Part shown: piece by piece, positions 41,675-45,424 of the stretch
Layout of the letters: each line of letters begins with the position of its first letter
How positions within the stretch are numbered: position 1 is the first letter of the stretch
Assembly: GCA_035511515.1 (NCBI GenBank)
Contig: DATKFG010000086.1
Location: forward strand, 1-45,424
Direction: 5' to 3'
Source: VBCK01 sp035511515
GTDB lineage: Bacteria; Pseudomonadota; Gammaproteobacteria; Burkholderiales; Burkholderiaceae_F
DNA length: 45,424 nt
Position numbers and translations under genes: made by a program
The notes under the pieces: model-generated
Seen by the model: the letters and a program-made list of their open reading frames with translations, nothing else
Told to the model about the DNA's origin: nothing
Databases searched by the model: none

Positions 41675-41703
41675 ATTATGGATAAAATGAAACTTTGAAA
41701 CAA
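41675..41703 (-). promoter_or_regulatory. Candidate promoter of the rpsB operon
   Basis: On the minus strand, TTGTTT (41703-41698) and CATAAT (41680-41675) are 17 bases apart in an AT-rich patch that stands out in this GC-rich window. Transcription would start near 41668, about 95 bases before the rpsB ATG, and would include the leader hairpin. Confidence 0.5.
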
Positions 41704-41818
41704 ATCAAAGGGCTGGTTCGCTTTGTTCAAGCGGCGGGCCAGCCCCGTGAAGCCGCGTATTATAGCGACAACGCCCTGACCCTCGTGTAGGTGGCCAGAC
41801 CAGGTCGCGGGCGCCGCA

Positions 41819-42655
41819 ATGGCCTTCACGATAAAGAACACCGACGAAATCGAAGCAATGCGCATTGCCGGCCGCCTGGCCAGCGAGGTGCTCGATTTCA
41901 TTGCGCCGCACGTCAAACCCGGCATCACCACCGGCGAGCTGGACCGGTTATGCCATCACTACATGGTCGATGTCCAGGGCACCGTGCCGGCGCCGTTGAA
42001 CTACGCCCCGCCGGGGTACCGCCCGTACCCGAAGTCGATCTGCACGTCGGTGAACCACCAGGTCTGCCATGGCGTTCCAGGCGAGCGCGCGCTGAAGGCC
42101 GGCGACATCGTCAATATCGATGTCACCGTCATCAAGGACGGCTGGCACGGCGACAGCAGCCGGATGTACCTGGTCGGCGACGTCTCGCTGGCGGCGCGGC
42201 GCCTGTGCGAGGTCACGTTCGAGTGCATGTGGCTGGGCATCGCCACCGTGCGGCCCGGAGGCCATTTCGGCGATATCGGAGCGGCGATCCAGGCGCACGC
42301 GGAAAAGCACGGATACAGCGTGGTGCGCGAGTTCTGCGGCCACGGGATCGGGCGGCGTTTCCACGAAGAGCCGCAGGTACTGCATTACGGCCGCGCCGGA
42401 ACGCTGGATGCGTTCGTGCCGGGCATGACGTTCACGATCGAGCCGATGATCAACGCCGGGCGGCGGGAAATCCGCGAGCTGGCCGACGGCTGGACCATCG
42501 TCACCAAGGACCACAGCCTGTCGGCACAGTGGGAGCACACGGTGCTGGTTACGGAGTCAGGCGTGGAGGTGTTGACGATGTCGGCCGGCGCTGCGGGGCC
42601 GCCCGCCATCGCGTTGGCCCGCATGAACTGGACGCCTAACCTGGCTGCCGTCTGA
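41819..42655 (+). CDS. map: Type I methionine aminopeptidase
   Basis: Removes N-terminal methionine from new proteins. The 278-residue enzyme shows the five metal ligands in order: GDIVNIDVTVIKDGWHGDSS (two Asp), CGHGIGRRFHEEPQ (His), GMTFTIEPMI (Glu) and QWEHTVLVTE (Glu). The substrate His lies in VCHGVPG. The ATG at 41819 has no strong ribosome site but starts the domain properly (FTIKNTDEIEAMRIAGRLASEVL). It is divergent from rpsB, as in most betaproteobacteria. Confidence 0.97.
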   Translation: MAFTIKNTDEIEAMRIAGRLASEVLDFIAPHVKPGITTGELDRLCHHYMVDVQGTVPAPLNYAPPGYRPYPKSICTSVNHQVCHGVPGERALKAGDIVNIDVTVIKDGWHGDSSRMYLVGDVSLAARRLCEVTFECMWLGIATVRPGGHFGDIGAAIQAHAEKHGYSVVREFCGHGIGRRFHEEPQVLHYGRAGTLDAFVPGMTFTIEPMINAGRREIRELADGWTIVTKDHSLSAQWEHTVLVTESGVEVLTMSAGAAGPPAIALARMNWTPNLAAV

Positions 42656-42657
42656 CG

Positions 42658-45213
42658 ATGAACGACCCCGGATTCGCGTTGCGCGGCGAACTGAACGCGC
42701 AGCGGGCCCAGGTCATCGGCGAATTCCAGACCACCGGATCGGTACAGCGGCTGCTTTCGCGTCTGTCGCGAGTGGCCGACCGCTTCGTGCGGCGCGCCGC
42801 CGAGCAGACGCGGGTGTCGCGCTTCGCCGCCGTGGTCGCGGTCGGCGGCTATGGCCGCTCGGAGCTGTTTCCGCACTCCGATGTCGACCTGCTGATCATC
42901 CCGGCCCATAACCCGACCGCCGCGCAGGCCGCGAACATCGAATCGTTCGTCCACATGCTGTGGGACATGGGATTGCCGATCGGGCACGCGGTGCGCACCG
43001 TCGAGCAATGCGGGCAGGAGGCCAGCCGCGACCCGACCGTGATGACCTCGACGCTGGAGTCGCGCATCGTGTGCGGCGTACGCGCTCCGTTTGCCGCCCT
43101 GCGGTCGGAACTGAACCGCGTGCTGGACCCGCGCGCGTTTCTGAACGCCAAGCTGCTCGAGCAGAAGCAGCGCCATGCCAAGTTCGAGGACACCCCGTTC
43201 GCGCTGGAGCCGAACTGCAAGGAGAGCCCGGGCGGGTTGCGCGATCTGCAGATCCTGTTGTGGCTGTCGCAGGCCGGGGGGCTGGGCCGGTCCTGGAGCG
43301 ATCTGGAGCGAGGCGGGCTGCTGACCCGTGAGGAAACCGCCACCCTGCGCCGCACCGAGCGCACGCTGAAGTCGATTCGCGCGCGGGTACACCTGGTCGC
43401 GGGCCGGCGCGAGGACCGGCTGCTGTTCGATGTGCAGCACGCCGTGGCCGACTCCCTGGGCCTGCGCGGCACCGCGACCCGCCTGGCGAGCGAGCTGCTG
43501 ATGCAGACCTACTACCGGGCCGCCAAGAATGCGACGCAGGTGAACACGATCGTATTGCTGGCGATCGAGCACCGGCTGGCGCCGCGCGACCCGACCCCGG
43601 CCACGGTGCTCGACAGCGTGTTCTTCTCGCGCGACGAGCTGCTCGACGTCGCCGACGTCGGCGCGTTGCAGCGCGAGCCCACGGCGATCCTGCGCGCCTT
43701 CCTGCTGTTGCAGCGGCACCCCGAGCTGAAGGGAATGTCGCCCGGCCTGCTCAGGGCGATCTGGCACGCGGGGGCTTCGATGGGCGCCGCGTTTCGCGGC
43801 GATCCGGCCAACCGCCAGTGTTTCCTCAGCATCCTGCAGCAGCCGCGCGGCGTGGTGCACGAGCTGCGCCGGATGAACCAGTGGTCGGTGCTGGGAGCCT
43901 ACCTGCCGGTGTTCCGCCGCATCGTCGGCCAGATGCAGCACGACCTGTTCCACGTCTATACGGTCGACCAGCACATATTGATGGTCGTGCGCAACCTGCG
44001 CCGTTTCACGCAGTCGCAATTCGCCCATGAGTACCCGCTGTGCAGCCAGCTGGTGGCCGATTTCGCGCGCCCCTGGCTGCTGTACATCGCCGCGCTGTTC
44101 CACGACATCGCCAAGGGACGCGGAGGCGACCACAGCCAGCATGGAAGCGGCGATGCGCGCCGCTTCTGCCGCCAGCACGGCATCGGGGACGAAGACACCG
44201 AGCTGGTCGTGTTCCTGGTGCGGCATCACTTGACGATGTCGCAGGTGGCGCAGAAGCAGGATCTGACCGACCCCGCCGTGATCGGGCGCTTCGTGCAACT
44301 GGTGGGCACCGACCGGCGCCTGGTGGCTTTGTACCTGCTGACGGTCGCCGACATCCGCGGAACCAGCCCGAGGGTGTGGAGCCCCTGGAAGGCCCGCCTG
44401 CTCGAGACGCTGTTCAATCTGACGCGGCGCGCCCTGGGCGGCGAGGCGCAAGCCGCCGACGCCGAGCTGGAAGGCCGCAAGCGGGAGGCTCTGCGGATCC
44501 TGCGGCTGTACGGGCTGTCCGAGCGGGCGCACGAGCCGTTGTGGCGCGAGCTGGACATCGTTTATTTCCTGCGCCACTCGGCGCAGGACATCGCATGGCA
44601 CGCGCGGGCCCTGCTGGTTCACGTAGGCACCGAGCGGCCGATCGTGCGGGCCCGGCTGGCGCCGGCCGGCGAAGGCATCGAGGTGCTGCTGTACGCGCGC
44701 GACCAGAAGGACCTGTTCGCCCGCGCCTGCGGATACTTCGACAGCCGCAGCCTGAGCATCCTGGATGCCAAGATCCACACCACGCGGCGGGGCTATGCGC
44801 TCGACACCTTCCTCGTGTCCGAGCGCGGCCACGGCACCCACTTTCGCAGCCTGCTGGACCGGGTCGAGGCCGAGCTGACCGAGTGGATGGCCGCGCGGGT
44901 CGAGCTGCCGCCGCCGCTGAAGGGACGGCTGTCGCGCCACTCGCGCCATTTCCCGGTCTCGCCGGCGGTCCAGCTCAACGCCGACGAGTCGGGCCAGCAC
45001 TATCTGCTGTCGCTGGTCGCGACCGACCGCATCGGCCTGCTGTACGCGGTGGCACGCGTGCTGGCGCGCCACGAAGTCAACGTGCAGACCGCCAAGATCC
45101 TGACGCTGGGCGAGCGGGTCGAAGACGTGTTCCTGATCGACGGTCCGGCGCTGTCGCAGCCCAAGCTCCAGCTGCAGCTGGAGCGCGACCTGCTGGAGGC
45201 GCTGACGCCCTAA
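42658..45213 (+). CDS. glnD: Bifunctional PII uridylyltransferase/uridylyl-removing enzyme
   Basis: Sensor of glutamine that adds or removes UMP on PII proteins. The 851-residue protein has the nucleotidyltransferase motif VGGYGRSELFPHSDVDLLII at about residues 62-80, the HD hydrolase domain with LFHDIAKGRGGDHSQHGSGDA at about 485-505, and two C-terminal ACT domains (the last: SLVATDRIGLLYAVARVLARHEVN). It starts two bases behind the map stop, so both are one operon. It is slightly shorter than E. coli GlnD (890). Its last 32 coding bases recur in inverted orientation at 45387-45418. Confidence 0.97.
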   Translation: MNDPGFALRGELNAQRAQVIGEFQTTGSVQRLLSRLSRVADRFVRRAAEQTRVSRFAAVVAVGGYGRSELFPHSDVDLLIIPAHNPTAAQAANIESFVHMLWDMGLPIGHAVRTVEQCGQEASRDPTVMTSTLESRIVCGVRAPFAALRSELNRVLDPRAFLNAKLLEQKQRHAKFEDTPFALEPNCKESPGGLRDLQILLWLSQAGGLGRSWSDLERGGLLTREETATLRRTERTLKSIRARVHLVAGRREDRLLFDVQHAVADSLGLRGTATRLASELLMQTYYRAAKNATQVNTIVLLAIEHRLAPRDPTPATVLDSVFFSRDELLDVADVGALQREPTAILRAFLLLQRHPELKGMSPGLLRAIWHAGASMGAAFRGDPANRQCFLSILQQPRGVVHELRRMNQWSVLGAYLPVFRRIVGQMQHDLFHVYTVDQHILMVVRNLRRFTQSQFAHEYPLCSQLVADFARPWLLYIAALFHDIAKGRGGDHSQHGSGDARRFCRQHGIGDEDTELVVFLVRHHLTMSQVAQKQDLTDPAVIGRFVQLVGTDRRLVALYLLTVADIRGTSPRVWSPWKARLLETLFNLTRRALGGEAQAADAELEGRKREALRILRLYGLSERAHEPLWRELDIVYFLRHSAQDIAWHARALLVHVGTERPIVRARLAPAGEGIEVLLYARDQKDLFARACGYFDSRSLSILDAKIHTTRRGYALDTFLVSERGHGTHFRSLLDRVEAELTEWMAARVELPPPLKGRLSRHSRHFPVSPAVQLNADESGQHYLLSLVATDRIGLLYAVARVLARHEVNVQTAKILTLGERVEDVFLIDGPALSQPKLQLQLERDLLEALTP

Positions 45214-45214
45214 A

Positions 45215-45386
45215 GCCCTCACCCCCTCCCCTGTCCCGCTGCGCGGGCGAGGGGCGACCAGTTGTCGCAAGTGCGTGGCCTGTCAGCAGGGGCACGCCGT
45301 ATCGCCCCTCGCCCGCGCAGCGGGACAGGGGAGGAGCTTGCCCTGCGTAGCCGGGCTACGCCCGGCGAAGCAGGGGGTGAGGGCTC
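45215..45386. repeat. Large palindromic extragenic element C
   Basis: Bases 45228-45257 and 45302-45331 are perfect 30-base inverted repeats with a 44-base loop, and a second palindrome lies at 45341-45375. The layout is the same as in the element at 22739-22908, with one base of the core differing and its partner base changed to match. The outer ends read GCCCTCACCCC and GGGGTGAGGGC. Confidence 0.85.
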
Positions 45387-45424
45387 TAGGGCGTCAGCGC
45401 CTCCAGCAGGTCGCGCTCCCGCAG
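45387..45424 (-). other. Inverted near-copy of the glnD 3' end (partial)
   Basis: On the minus strand the last 38 bases read as codons L-R-E-R-D-L-L-E-A-L-T-P-stop, with TAG at 45389-45387. Thirty-two bases are the exact reverse complement of 45181-45212, the end of glnD (which has TAA). Further upstream the two differ (LRERD against LQLERD). It could be the 3' end of another gene entering from the right, or an assembly fold-back; the window ends too soon to decide. Confidence 0.55.

Noticed and set aside
42385..45270. 961-residue open frame on the minus strand opposite glnD
   Set aside because: It lies opposite glnD and map, has no recognisable motif, and is rich in Gln, Arg and His as expected for the antisense of GC-rich coding DNA.

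Overview
The window is about 45.4 kb of dense, GC-rich bacterial chromosome. Gene content and order point to a betaproteobacterium, most likely of the order Burkholderiales. The strongest argument is the long minus-strand block rpsB-tsf-pyrH-frr-uppS-cdsA-dxr-rseP-bamA-ompH-lpxD-fabZ-lpxA-lpxB-rnhB-rRNA methyltransferase, with map-glnD divergent from it, ppsA/ppsR beside it, and then smpB, ratA, rnfH, a DUF4124 gene, guaB-guaA and tadA-ldcA. The genus cannot be told from the sequence by eye. No gene-free stretch exceeds 300 bases. I saw no rRNA, tRNA, CRISPR array, transposase or integrase.

Left part (1-7.4 kb): the 5' part of fumarylacetoacetase (cut by the window edge) and hmgA, the last two-enzyme route of tyrosine catabolism; a type II NADH dehydrogenase divergent from a universal stress protein; a lone bioF-like gene; a small coiled-coil/winged-helix-like protein of unknown function with its own good promoter; a DUF2721 membrane protein; and a class I DAHP synthase. 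From 7.4 to 12.8 kb come a secreted HbpS/GlcG-like protein, an MFS exporter with a C-terminal ABM-like domain, a LuxR-type response regulator and a hybrid histidine kinase that meets it tail to tail.

Middle part (12.9-27.1 kb): ldcA and tadA (translationally coupled), a RES-Xre toxin-antitoxin pair sitting directly behind guaA, guaA-guaB, a DUF4124 protein, rnfH-ratA, smpB, a secreted alkaline-phosphatase-superfamily protein, ppsA and its regulator ppsR, and an rRNA methyltransferase gene. The toxin-antitoxin pair is flanked by a direct repeat of the guaA 3' end, so it looks like a small integrated element or island remnant.

Right part (27.1-45.4 kb): RNase HII, lipid A synthesis (lpxB, lpxA, fabZ, lpxD), outer-membrane assembly (ompH/skp, bamA), the site-2 protease rseP, isoprenoid and phospholipid steps (dxr, uppS, cdsA), and translation and nucleotide genes (frr, pyrH, tsf, rpsB). 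Many of these genes overlap by 1 to 13 bases or abut, as expected for one long envelope-and-translation operon. Divergent from it lie map and glnD.

The most unusual DNA is non-coding: large GC-rich palindromic elements behind genes at 22.74-22.91 kb and 45.21-45.39 kb, whose arms differ between copies at a compensating base pair, and an inverted near-copy of the glnD 3' end at the right edge. The latter is either a real tail-to-tail duplication or an assembly fold-back. Nothing here is clearly an undescribed multi-gene system. The best candidates for follow-up are the guaA-anchored toxin-antitoxin element and the palindromic element family.
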